From Coriaria nepalensis (lineage: Eukaryota > Streptophyta > Magnoliopsida > Cucurbitales > Coriariaceae), in NCBI GenBank assembly GCA_027186245.1, contig CP114496.1, positions 5,795,501 through 5,859,500 of the forward strand: a stretch of 64,000 nt of DNA, read 5' to 3'. The position numbers were made by a program, and so were the translations under genes. This document shows positions 23,771-34,494 of the stretch, one piece after another (positions within the stretch are counted from its first letter, which is position 1; every line of letters begins with the position of its first letter). The notes below the pieces were generated by a model. It worked only from the letters and a program-made list of their open reading frames with translations, made no database searches and was not told where the DNA came from.

Positions 23771-24902
23771 GCTTGAAGGTTGTCTAGAGAAGATTCTTTT
23801 TTGACCTTGCCTTTTTCGAAATGTCTATTTTGGATTTCAATGATTGAATATCGGGAAGCCATTACATCCCTTTCTCTTAAGAGGGCTTTTATAATGTCTT
23901 TCCCTTAATTCTCAATCTTGAATTTTATCGAGATTATGTAAAATGTTTCCATCTTCCTTAGTAAGGGTATTTATATCGAGATCGTATATTCTCATTATAA
24001 CTTTCAGGAAACAATCCTGGCAAACTCCTCTACAGTTACAGACTTCACTACTTTCTAAGGATCCTAAATCTTCTAAAAAGGAAGATCTTTCTATTTGAAG
24101 GAGCATGTCTTCGTCAGATTCTGACTCATTGAGTAAAATGTGACAAAGGGACCTTTTTAATCCTTCGTCTAGTGCCATTTCACTAATGTTTTGCTTCAAA
24201 TTGCACTTATACTTATAGTGCTCTAGCTTTCCACATTTAAAACAAATGGGAACTTTTTTTTTTTAGGAGAAGGCTTAGGATTTGATTTCCTAAACTTTCT
24301 TTTTGGCTTTACCTTTTCTCTAGCTTGTAAATATTTCTTCGAAGAGTTTTTTTTAAAAGAGTTTTTGTCTTTTTTTTTTTTTTTCATTGGGCTTAATCCC
24401 ATTTGCTCACAAAAATCTTCTCATCAGAGTTTTGTTTAGCAATTTGGGTATGAAGCTTTATGTCACCACATAATTGTGTTGCTTCGTCTTCTACATCTTG
24501 GGATAATTCCCTATAATTGGCCCATGGAACAGTACCATTGACCTTTAATTTTTCTATTACTTTTGATGCAAATAGCTCATGTAATCCTAATAAGAAATGT
24601 TGTTTCCAATATTCAATATTACAATCCGGTCTTTGTAGTACTTTGGTAAGGAATACATCCTTGTACCACTTGTAATGAGACAAATTGGGACATTTGAGCC
24701 TCATTAATTGCTCATATGTCATGTTGACACGATTTACAGTATTTCCGCAGAAATATAATGTGAGCAAGTAAACTAGCATGTTTATTGCATCCGAGACTTC
24801 TCTTTGCCCTTGGAGATTATTCTCCACTACCATTTCTATAATTTGCACATGCGATTCCTTAATCCCCAATTCCTTTAGCCTAGAGGTTAATTCATCTATC
24901 AT
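23771..24902 (-). pseudogene. endogenous pararetrovirus 1, coat protein region with zinc knuckle
   Basis: Minus strand. A 169-codon open stretch (24902-24393) corresponds to the central coat-protein region of caulimovirids, with the KWYKDVFL and NIEYWKQHFL-type helices. Next comes a Lys-rich stretch with long A runs (about 24380-24260), then a CCHC zinc knuckle C-x2-C-x4-H-x4-C (24247-24202), the hallmark of the capsid nucleic-acid-binding tail. An acidic region with a second Cys cluster (CNCRGVCQDC, about 24030) follows. Knuckle-then-protease is the normal order; here the family A LTR separates them. Most of this part is still open, suggesting slower decay than the RT part or chance. Confidence 0.8.
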
Positions 24903-26801
24903 TTATGATGACACTTCTTTAGATGACCAATTCATCTCTACCCATAGAAGAGGTTTTATTAGAGTAATATTCTTCATTATTCACGATAGAGTTGCTTTGC
25001 AAACCGAAATTTATTTTACGGTAGTTTCTCCCCTAGAGAATTGTTCTTCTAATGTCTCTATAGACATATTCGTATAATTACTCTAAGTTATCAATCTAGA
25101 AACTCCTTTATGTTAGTCTCTTAGTCTCTGCTCCTTTGAACGGAGTAGCTATGAATTGATGAATTTTCATCGATCTGTGCTTCCAAATTCAATGGTGGCG
25201 GATGAATCGCTTTATTTCCCTTTTGGAGCCTATTATCTTCTAAGTCTTAAAGACTTCTTCTATAACCAAACAGTAATGGTCTGATTTACTAGGCATCTTA
25301 AAGTCTTTTAAAATTGACTGCTTTTCAGGATGCAAAGCTATTTCCAGAATTATACTTTGGTTAATATCAGGATATGCCAAATTTATGTATTCAAAACTTT
25401 TAGGCAACCATATGAAGAAATCTAATTTATTTGTCTTTGTTAAGACTTTGATTTTTTCTTCATATGTCTTACCATAAATATTTACATACTAATTAAATTT
25501 ATCTTTCCAGTATTCTTGTGCTTCAACTGAGAGAATATTCTCAAAACATAAGCGTTTATTTTTATTATATTCTGCATTATATATTGCCTTAATAGCCTTA
25601 GGTAAATCATACTATTCTATCTTTACTAGTACCAGTACGTCATCTTATGTCTAGGCGCTATATCCCATATTGGAGAGGATTGGTGATTATGGCCTCTCTG
25701 AATGGGCTGTAATTTCCCTTGAATATTGGGGCTGGTACAAATTCCCCATTCTCCTTAAGCTATCAAGCCGATATGGTATTGCAAAAGTTGAGAATCTCCT
25801 AGCTATCTCAGATCTTGAGTCAGAAGATCTCAAGCCTATCTCTGCTATGAGGATTCGTCTTCTAATGGAGAATGTTATTTCCACATTTCCATCTCCCTTT
25901 TCACGTATCCAACTTAACTCTCTTTTTTGGAGGGGCAGGTAGGGGAACAACCTTTTTAGAGGTCTATTTCTCCGGAAATTTAACTTCACTTAACTTTATA
26001 GTTCGTGGAACTAAAACATTTATTTTTGCTGGATTTGTAAGAAAGAGAGTAGTCTCTCCCTTCTTTTCCATTACTAGCAACGATTGTCTTTTCGAAATAA
26101 GAGTTGTTATTATTTTATAAAAAATTCTATAGATTAGAGTTATATGTTCAAACATATGCTCTACCTCGAATCTATCCATATGAAGGTTTAAGGTTAGATC
26201 CTTTATGATATTAGGATATGTCAAAGACAGTGAGAAATCTGGATAACATTCAAATATGTTGGACCCTTATAAATTGACGATTCTACTATTCCTAAGAGAG
26301 AGTGATCATATCTCTTGTGTCTCTTATCCCTCAATGCAATAAGGCCAGCTATATCAATTCTCGTTCAGGTTAAAGGTTTTAGGGCAATCCGAACCATCCC
26401 TAAATGGATGAACTTATATCCATCATGTTTATGTTTAATTAGCAGATCTTGTGATGAAAGCTGAAAAGATTCTTGATCATTTTCAATTGGAGTTGTATCT
26501 TCCACTATTTTTATCACAAATCGTTTTTTCCTAAATATTCGACATGTTTTATAGATGGACGATTTGCAAATATTTGGTATATACCAGTTCATCAGATATA
26601 GTTCACACACTCGAATTCTTTCTTCATCACCATGAATTACTTTTGAATTCTTTAGCTTAAAATTAGAAGTGGATGATATTAATGGGTTTCTTTTAACAGT
26701 AGGAACCCTGTAAGAAGAAAAGGAAAAAGAAGAAGAAGAGGAGGAGGAGGAGGATGATCCTAAAATCCTCTAATAGAGAGTTTCCTAAACCAACTTGCCA
26801 T
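24903..26801 (-). pseudogene. endogenous pararetrovirus 1, N-terminal part with 30K-type movement protein
   Basis: Minus strand from an ATG at 26801. A Ser-rich low-complexity segment (complement of the GAAGAGGAGG run at 26735-26757) is followed by a movement-protein domain of the 30K family at about 26620-25950, recognisable by the YKFIHLGMVRIALKPL block. Further open pieces at 25989-25687 and 26224-25964 continue it, with shifts between. The linker to the coat protein (25650-24903) is heavily degraded. Together with the downstream parts the order is movement protein, coat, knuckle, protease, RT, RNase H, which is a nearly complete caulimovirid genome in one orientation. It is inactive. Confidence 0.82.
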
Positions 26802-26923
26802 GTCTTCCTGATTCTACCACCATCAATGCACTATGTGACTTAACACGCCTACCTGGCCTTCACTACCCTACACGACGTTGACTATAGAAACTAGAAAGCT
26901 AGACTTATTTGTCTATTAGAGCA

Positions 26924-27292
26924 CTTAGCATCCAAAAAACTTAAGTGTTTATTTCACACCTAAGAATCTGAAGAACTGAGCACCTGATAGGGGCTCAACA
27001 TCCAAAAACCTTGGAGCGCTTATGTGATGCCCAAGGATTTGAAGATCTGAGTACCTGCAAGTGGCTCAGTATCCAAAAAAACTTGAAGCGCTTATTTGGT
27101 GACCTAAAATCCAAAGAACTGAGCACCTAATATAGGCTCAACATCCAAAAAAACTTGGAGCGCTTATTTGGCACCCAAGGATCTCTGAACACCCAACAGA
27201 GGCTTAGCATGCAATAACTTAGAGTGCTTATTTGGCACCCAAGCATCTAAAGATCTTAGCACCCACAAGTGGCTTAGCATCCACATACTTGG
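26924..27292. repeat. tandem repeat, period about 71 bases, 5+ diverged units
   Basis: Five successive units, and part of a sixth, have the common form GCTCA-CATCCAAAAA-CTTGGAGCGCTTATTTGGCACCCAAGGATCTGAAGA, split here into short blocks: GCTCAACATCCAAAAA, CTTGGAGCGCTTATTTGG, CACCCAAGGATCT and GAGCACC. Unit starts fall near 26924, 26996, 27067, 27139, 27205 and 27275. The units differ by roughly a tenth to a fifth from each other. It lies between the viral insertion and an antisense ORF, where Tat-lineage gypsy elements carry tandem repeats. Confidence 0.85.
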
Positions 27293-27571
27293 CCACTCAT
27301 TCGTTCATGGCTTGATTGCCTTAAGACCAGACGAAGTTTATCTGACGAGCTCAACCCTATGGTGTTCAACTTTTTAGGGAAGAAGGAGGAGAAGAATGAG
27401 ACTAAGGATTGAGAAATCAAGAAAACTTTGAAAAGAAAAGTGAAGAAATTGTTTCATTAATTGATGGACAAGTTTAATTCAAAAAAAAAAGTACATAAAT
27501 GTTTATGGACCAGTTGTGGGAGGATGGTCAACTTCAATAACATCATTACCGGCAGAACAAAGGCCTCCATC

Positions 27572-28135
27572 TCAAATCACTTCCCCCTCCGTAGTAGTTG
27601 TTGTCGGGGCAACCTCTACACCTCTAACTTCATCTCCTGAGTTGTCATCACTAGGAAGCTCTATGTCTTCCACATTTAGCTCTGGAAACTTCAACTCGAT
27701 GACAGCTAAGCATGACATAAAGCCTTCGTCTTTAATCTCCAACCTTAGAGTAGAGAACTCTTCATATTCCAGGTACTTGGCCACAGTAACCTATTCAATA
27801 CAGTGAACCTAGGATTTGAGTTCCTTCAGCTCAGCTCAGACATCTTACAGCTTGGTCTGAACACCTAGAAGAGTTGTTAGTTGTGTTTGGACCTCTATTA
27901 GCTTGACCTCATCAACCTTTCTGAGATCGACCTTCTCGTGATATTTCTTTATCAATTGGTTCTTCTCTGAGGTCAGCTCTTTTATTTGCTGAACGGAGGC
28001 CATGGTACTCCTCTTTAGCTTCTCATTCTCAGCCTTCAGACATTCAAACTTATCTTGCATGAATGACTGAATTGAGGCCCTTATGATGGCGAGGCAACCT
28101 GACACTGAAAATGGAAAGGATTGTGGGTTAGTCAA
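27572..28135 (-). pseudogene. coiled-coil C-terminal part of a gypsy-associated antisense ORF
   Basis: Two open pieces on the minus strand. 28135-27845 encodes a strongly heptad-like, Lys/Glu/Leu-rich segment (KAENEKLKRS, ELTSEKNQLIKKY) and 27784-27572 an acidic tail (SDDNSGDEV). Both are typical of the C-terminal half of plant proteins whose N-terminal half carries the 'putative gypsy type transposon' domain (Pfam PF04195), which lies just upstream at 28676-29530. The parts are separated by stops and perhaps introns. No enzymatic motif is present. Confidence 0.6.
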
Positions 28136-28675
28136 AACTTAGTGAAGTAAATAAATAACATGAGGAAGTACACTTACCATGGCTAGGTTGGAGCTCAGAA
28201 TCTCCTGAACCTCAAGAAGATGGAGTCATACCATCCTAAGATTCTTTTGTGTCTAGTACTGTATGAGGTTTCCCTCTGATATTCTCTAAGGGAGCTCTCA
28301 CTAATTCGGGGCTCTAACAAAGATCTTGAGCCAGACTACTATGTTTGGAAGGCTAGGATAGAAGTGCAACAAGATAAAGGCTGCTTGGGCGGAGGAGTGA
28401 CACTATGGAGAATAATGACTAGGGGATTTGGAGTGGCCTAAGCTAAGGCAACAAGTGAGGCAGGTGAAAAGCTAGATATCTCTATCCTCAACTAGTCTGA
28501 AGGGGGCTCCTCCCTATCATTTGGTCTCTTAGCCTGATCGAGAATGCTCATGGGAGAGCCTTACCTTTTCTTGGCTTGCTTGGCAGTAGCTTTGGCCGCT
28601 CGCCTCCTCTTCTGCTCTGTACTTCTAGTCCGTTAAGGCAGCGATCTCAACTCTAGAAATTTTATCTACAAAACA

Positions 28676-29530
28676 TTAAGTATTAGTATGCACATACAAG
28701 AAAATACTTAAATACGAAATATAGATGGAAGGGATGCCATGGGGAAGTGCCCTCAGCTCATCCTGAGGGATTATATTTAAAGGGTCGACTTCTAAAGGCA
28801 GATCAGCACATATAAGGCCATATTGGGTCAGACAGTCGATGGTTAGAACCGCTCTGAAATTCCTCTCTTCTTCTTGCTTACTCATGATGGCCTCCCAATA
28901 GGCGTCATCCATCTCAGAGAGTAACATCTTGATATTTGGGATACACCTCTCTTGATACTCGGTACAGATGGAGTAATGGCAGGAGGGGCACTACTAGTTT
29001 TTGGTCAGTATGAATCACTTCTCTTTCCAAAACTTGTTGGCTTAAGGAAGTCCAGTTATGGGCTTGCCCTTCTCCAAAGTAATATAATATCATCCTTGAT
29101 TACTCCGGCTCAGACTGATTAGGAAGTGGAAGATCAGGTTCGGGGTGCGTGTCAAGTCTCCTCATAATAAAACATGAATAGCCCCAATATAGTCCTCTAC
29201 ACATTGGGTACTAAGTAACCGGGTGGTAGTTTCCACGTATATAGCAGGGATTGGATGAATTGATGAACGAGTACACGGAAGCCCCAGGTGAACATATCTA
29301 TGTAGATGGCAGTCTCCGCTGACCCATCTATACCCATTGACGATATCTGCTCGTGCTCCTCAAACACTCAAATATTTATACATGAGGGAACGTTGTACTC
29401 CGTCAAGATATGGAAGTGGTCATCCATGTTGAAGGTGGAAGCGACCTCTTTGTAGTGGTCGAGCCGAGTGTAAGCCGTCCCCTTAGTTTTCTTCTTTGGA
29501 TCATGCTTAACCTTCCTTGATCTATCTGCC
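28676..29530 (-). pseudogene. gypsy-type transposon-associated domain (PF04195-like), N-terminal part of the antisense ORF
   Basis: Minus-strand translation gives an N-terminal part with a hydrophobic-aromatic block (MFTWGFRVLVHQFIQSLL, then PGYLVPN) that fits the conserved core of the 'putative gypsy type transposon' domain, followed by an acidic and mixed region that is open from 28927 to 28676 (MDDAYWEAIMSKQEEE). Stops interrupt it. Such ORFs are known as extra antisense ORFs in Tat-lineage Ty3/gypsy elements, placed between pol and the 3' LTR. Here it lies opposite to the TATA boxes of the flanking LTR-like repeats and just before copy B2, which fits that model. Confidence 0.6.
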
Positions 29531-30345
29531 TCAGATGTATTTGACGATCAAAAGGGGAGTGGGTCAGCCTCAGATCTGGTATTTTGTAGTGGCTAAGAGT
29601 CTAGTCTGATTACTCAATATGATCCTATGGTTAGTTAGCAGAATTAAAATCAACTAAGTGTTGATGGATCTTGAGGAAAGGAACGACAGAGGATGGTCCT
29701 AATGTCAGCCAGTGAAACTAAAATTTACTAAGTGCGGAAAATACTAAGAAAGGGAATGGCCGAGGTGATTTACGTCAAAAATGGACAAACATGCATGGGC
29801 TCAGTCCTAAGGTTTATTTTTCATAATAACATACTTTTCGAAAGAAAGAAAAAGGACGGGAGAAATTCATACGAAGAACATTCAAAGAAACCTCAAAACT
29901 CAAAGGAAGAAAAAGAGGAACTTACTGGCTCTAACAAACATGTTTGATCGAGCAATAGGGGTTTGTGGTGGTTTACGGTGGTGGAAGCGATGGCGAGAAG
30001 AGTCGGCTCACAAAAAATGGTAGGAGAAGGAAAGGAGAGCATCATAGATGATGAGAAGACGAGAGCTTAGAGTTGTTACGATGCGTAAAAATGGTGGATA
30101 AGGGGTATAAATAAAGGAAGGAAAGTGAAAGAAGGAAAGAAATGACATGACAGTTGCATGTGGCAGGTGGCAGGAGACATGTGTCATCATCCTAGAGGCG
30201 GTCACGCTTGCCAAGGAGTATGGATCGAGAGGTATTTAAGGCATCATCATGCATCTTTTTATATCCATCAGTATGGGTGGAAGTTGGTAGAGGCTATGAA
30301 GGCATGTCAGTTAGGAAAGAGGTCAGATGTCATGTCACTCATGAC
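29531..30345. other. remaining 3' region of the LTR-B element, no gene
   Basis: Open frames on both strands here are short and without recognisable domains. The sequence is purine-rich in places (29840-29930, 30000-30150). It is probably untranslated sequence of the element between the antisense ORF and copy B2. Confidence 0.45.
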
Positions 30346-30748
30346 TAGAGATGGCAATTTGGGCCGGGCCGACCCGAATCCATTCAACCCGGCCCATAAA
30401 GCCCGACCCGCACCCGTAATATGCGGGTACGGGCTTGGCCCAGCCCGTACACGGGTGCGGGCCGGACATGGATTATATACCCATTTTTAAAACGGGCCAA
30501 ATTCAGCCCGCGGGTATACGGGCTACCCGCAGTGAATGGTACCCACAATGAACAGTACCATCATGCTACCTAAAGCTGTTTTTATCTATAAATAAAAAAA
30601 CTCGTTTTTAACCGGGCTCGGGCTGGACCTAGACTTTTGAGGCCCGCCCCAGCCCGAGCCCGCCCCAAATCAAAACGGGTCGAGCCCGGCCCGATCTAAA
30701 CGGGCTTGGGTCTAATACGGGCCGGGCCGGCCCGGATTGCCATTTTTA
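30346..30748. mobile_element. 403-bp hAT-type MITE with 8-bp target duplication
   Basis: Terminal inverted repeats TAGAGATGGCAA (left) and, read from the right end, TAAAAATGGCAA, continuing into complementary GGGCCGGGCC stretches. The direct 8-bp repeat CTCATGAC flanks it exactly (30338-30345 and 30749-30756). An 8-bp duplication and TIRs of this form identify a hAT superfamily non-autonomous element. The inside is GC-rich, with repeated GGGCC, CCCG and GCCCG motifs that can fold into an extended hairpin, and is unlike the AT-rich surroundings. It has inserted just 28 bases before LTR-like copy B2. No coding capacity. Confidence 0.92.
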
Positions 30749-30784
30749 CTCATGACCGAAGAAATTACGTGCCAAGAGGTTAAT

Positions 30785-31441
30785 TGTTGGGCCCGATTCT
30801 AGGATAACCTCAAAACTACAGCCTCAACTTGAGTAAAGGAAATCAAGGATGAGGCAGGGTCGGCACGCATTGGGGTAACTGAATATGAAGAGAAGATGAT
30901 GACTGAGGCTGATATCCGATAAAGCCGAGGAGAATGTCAGTCAACATGATAACAGCTGACCATGATAAGAAGATGTTATCCAATGTTGGGGCTGAGCTGG
31001 GTATTGTTTCGGTAGTCCCAGACTTAAAGGAGAATACTCAGAAGAGGAAGAGGACAAGTGGGAGATTACTTTGATGTCTAAGTGGGGAACATATCTCTGT
31101 CATGTTAGACTGGAGGTGCTCTGACACCGATCATGGATTAGAGAATAATCAGAACACTAAGTAATAGGAGCTGGACACGTATAAAGTTATGTAGGATTTC
31201 CCAGCTTTGTCTAGGTATAAAAGCTAATTGATATTACAGTATAAGGTGGATGCATTTTTGGAGATCTAAACAGCTTATTATCTATTTTTTTCTCACGCTC
31301 CTTTAGAAACTAACTAAAGCGTCGGAGTGGGGTTAACCGACCATAACCTCGGCCACTCTTTGTTTGTGAATGTAAGTGTCTGATCTTGGAGTATATTGTC
31401 GGCTATGGAGCTTTTGTAACAGACGGATATTCATGTCAATA
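30785..31441 (+). repeat. LTR-like repeat B2 (right member of the direct pair)
   Basis: Begins TGTTGGGCCCGATTC and aligns over its whole length with 17736-18394 (copy B1). The TATA box TATAAAAG lies at 31216-31223, again in the + direction. Purine-rich AAGAGG stands just before it (30774-30779), a weak candidate polypurine tract. The pentamer TTACT follows it (31442-31446) and also precedes B1 (17731-17735), as expected for the target duplication of one element that spans both. The two copies differ at many positions, so the insertion is old. Confidence 0.78.
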
Positions 31442-31446
31442 TTACT

Positions 31447-32703
31447 CATAAGATAACTTTTTGAATATTACAAGTCGAAGGAAGGAGTCGGCATATGATT
31501 CGAAGCTGACTAGGAAGATATACCAAAATCATATGCTGAACAGATTCAGTAGTAAGAGAGGACGAAAGAAGGGGTAACATATATGCTGAAACAAACTAAA
31601 TTTTGTTCCTATAGGTCCACGATGAGATTTGATGATAATATGACATTTCTTTTTGCAGTAATAACATAATTTAGTCCTACAATCTTGGCCAACATGACCA
31701 AACGACTTTTAGCTCTAGCGCTATGTTTAGTTAGTCATTCGAGCTTTATTTAATACTTTATACTCAGCCCCACAATCTACAACAATAACTATCTCTCTCT
31801 TTTTAAAATTTTTCCTCCGTAACCTCCTTCATAATTCTTTTGCTCTTAACCGAAGTTTTGAGAGAGAGAGGTGCATAGGTTACGAGATTGACAGAGGTGG
31901 TTTGTGCAAGTTGGGGAGATTAATGGTGTATAAATGAGCTGGGTCAAATGAGATGACCCATCGGGATGTATAAAGTCATTAATAGTCTAGTATAGGCCGT
32001 CCATACCTGCACTATTTTCGGGCCAGGCTTAGTCTGCTCCACTAATAAGGGTCAGGCCGGTTAGATTTTGAAACCTGCTGGATCGGCCCTGTAACCCCAA
32101 TTCGACCTACATCCTAATTAAAATACTAAATTATAAATAGTATCTTAATAATAATAATTTAGTATCTTAAATTTTGAAATATATCTATTCATGTCCAAAC
32201 GATATGATTTTTATGTCAATATAATATCTAATGTAAAACCAGACAAGCATCATGTTGTATACTCGATGTAACGGTATAAGTCTAGAGAATATGTATATTA
32301 ATGTATTTGATACGTATAATAAGGAAAGAAATTAGAATATGTATATTGGCCCATCCTTTAGCCCGTCGAGCTTCCGAGCGAAGCTGTGAATATATTTTGT
32401 CCATGTAGGCCCATTTCTTCTTCGTTCCTCACAAAAAAGTACCGGCCCAGACCTTTTTTTGGGCCAAATGCCGCCCCTTTTTTCAGCACTAAAGGAGGTA
32501 TTGGGTGAAAATAAAATTTAATTAAAACAAAAAATGGGTAGGTTTTGTGAAATTATTTTAGACTTAAAAGGACTAATTCACAACTAATTACAATTATTGG
32601 GTACTTTAAGCAATTAATTCTAAAACAAATTATTATTTTAGTCAATTTATATTATAATCAAATGGATAAAAAGGAGAGTACCCACGTAATAAACAAGTGG
32701 GAG
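31447..32703. other. intergenic, upstream region of the LHC-like gene
   Basis: No ORF of note. Around 32340-32480 there is a cluster of GGCCCA motifs (AGGCCCATTTC, CCGGCCCAGACC, TTGGGCC), the kind of TCP/site-II-like element often found upstream of plant housekeeping and plastid-protein genes. The rest is AT-rich. Confidence 0.45.
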
Positions 32704-34494
32704 ATGGCTACCACAGCTCTGCTGCCGCCTGTCAATGGAGTTCGTCTTCCCTCTTCACAATGCTTATCCTTCTTCACACGTCATGTTCTGCAACAACCTC
32801 CGTCCGGTAATTCAAATCCCTAAATCTCAAAGACCCACTTCTCCTTTCACTTCCAAACATGGATTTACGCCCTTTTATTTTTATTTTCTCTCTTTAGTTG
32901 TTGGATGTTCTTCCATCCTTTTGGTTCCTAAGAAAGTTATTGCAGAGAAAAGTATCGCATTTTGAATCAGATTACTCTTTCTTTACCTAGCTCTGTTTGG
33001 TTTCAAGGAAAATTTAAACGATTTCGCAAATAGACAGGATTTATATTTGTAATCAAATTCGTCTTTGTAATTTTTTTTTATTTTAAAAGACCTAATATGG
33101 ATTAGGTTCTGCATTGTTACTGGTTTTAACTGGTTAACAAGACAAAGTGAAAAGATAACTACTAAACTTATATGCTTTTTTTTTTTGATTGGTCAAAGGT
33201 GATTTTAAAATTTCCCCAACAATTTTCAAGTTGGTATGAATGAACTCAATGATTTGGAGCTACTGATGTTTGACAATGATGTCGTATTGCTAAAAGGATA
33301 CATCTTAAGCTCGATTACATGTCTGCATGTCTGATTTTGGCTGGTTTATATTTCCACAGTAAGAATTCGAATTATGGTATCAACAATATGTTAGAACTTA
33401 AAATGTTATGTTAGGGATTAGGGAGTTTCATATATGGATTTACAACTTGAGACACTTTATCTAGGGAGGTTCATCTTATGCCCAAGACGGATAAAATGAT
33501 CTAGAATGAAGAAACGCAAGGAGGATAAAAGAAATGAATTTTTCTAATTACTATTGTTGAATATGAATCTGCCCCTTAGAAGCTACATATGTTTTTCTTA
33601 AAAAGATAAAAGAAAAATAATTGCCTTGTTGGTTTATTTAGCATGCTCAAAATTAAGTTTGAATTTCTGTTTTAGGTGGGGATGGAGAAAAGATCTAGAT
33701 GTAGGGGAGGTTACCTATAGAACAAGGGGTCAAGCATCCCGAATCTTGGCCAATCCTAATGTATGTATATGTAGATGAACATATAGTATCTCCGTTTGTG
33801 ATCTACTCGATCAAATTTCGGCAATGGTGGATATGACCTTAAGAACATGCTGTTTTTTGTTTTTTTTTTTTTTTGGTTTCGAGCGAAGAGACCTCTTCTG
33901 GAACAAGAGGGAGGAACTATGAAGTAATCATGGTGGAACCTTTAGAAGCTAAGCAGTTGGCTGCAAAAGAAATGGAAAAGATTAAAGCAAAAGAGAAGTT
34001 CAAAGTAAAGGAAGTTAATTAGTTAGATGTTTGCACTTCAGAATCTATACAAATCATGTTACTAGTCATTTCGAAAATTCAAAGTAGCATAACATAATCC
34101 CTTGGGTTTTTTTTTTCTTTCTTTGTTTGGTGGAATTGAAGAGGTTGCTTGGAATTTTTGAATCTTATGAAAGAATATTTGAGAATGTAGAGAATGCGTC
34201 AAATTGAAGCGATTAATGGAGCATGGGCAATGATCGGCCTCACTGCTGGCTTGGTTATTGAAGGTCAAACTGGAAAAAGCATTCTCGCTCAGGTAAATAG
34301 TAATCGGGTATTTCTCAACCATGGTTTAAAATATAAATGAGATGATTTTAGTCCATGTCTTATACTGTTCAAACTTTTGGTACTATCGGTAACAGAAAAA
34401 TTCAGTCCCATGCATGAATTTAGAAACTCTCGTATCATTTTCTGTGCAGGTATCTGACTACTTTCATACTGTCTTTCATTTGTTTCTACCATAG
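32704..34494 (+). CDS. plastid one-helix LHC-like protein (chlorophyll a/b-binding-fold family)
   Basis: A spliced gene. Exon 1 from 32704 (MATTALLPPVNGVR, rich in Ser/Thr/Arg, a likely chloroplast transit peptide) to about 32806. Exon 2 about 33676-33760 (EVTYRTRGQASRIL). Exon 3 33891-34004, Lys/Glu-rich (EAKQLAAKEMEKIKAK). Exon 4 34191-34292, the single transmembrane helix with the LHC-type signature. Exon 5 34450-34494 ends ...FHLFLP, stop. Exons 2-5 all join in phase 0 with GT-AG borders. The junction of exons 1 and 2 does not keep phase with the best donor, so another exon or a different donor is needed. The helix reads EAINGAWAMIG, where the family consensus ExxNGRxAMxG has Arg; here it is Ala. 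Related proteins sit in thylakoid membranes in photoprotection or pigment-protein assembly. Confidence 0.72.

Noticed and set aside
23179..26801. Possibility that the LTR at 21712 and the minus-strand coat and movement regions belong to one retrotransposon
   Set aside because: The primer site runs in + orientation while the polyprotein is on the minus strand and contains a viral movement protein, so they are separate elements.
26924..27292. CRISPR-like array
   Set aside because: Units are contiguous and diverged, with no unique spacers, and this is a plant nuclear genome.
30158..30490. ORF of 110 codons rich in Pro, Gly and Arg
   Set aside because: Half of it runs through the GC-rich MITE, where stop codons are rare by composition.
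32735..32965. ORF beginning MEFVFPLHNAYP
   Set aside because: It overlaps exon 1 of the LHC-like gene in another frame and runs into the intron; the frame with the transit-peptide start is preferred.
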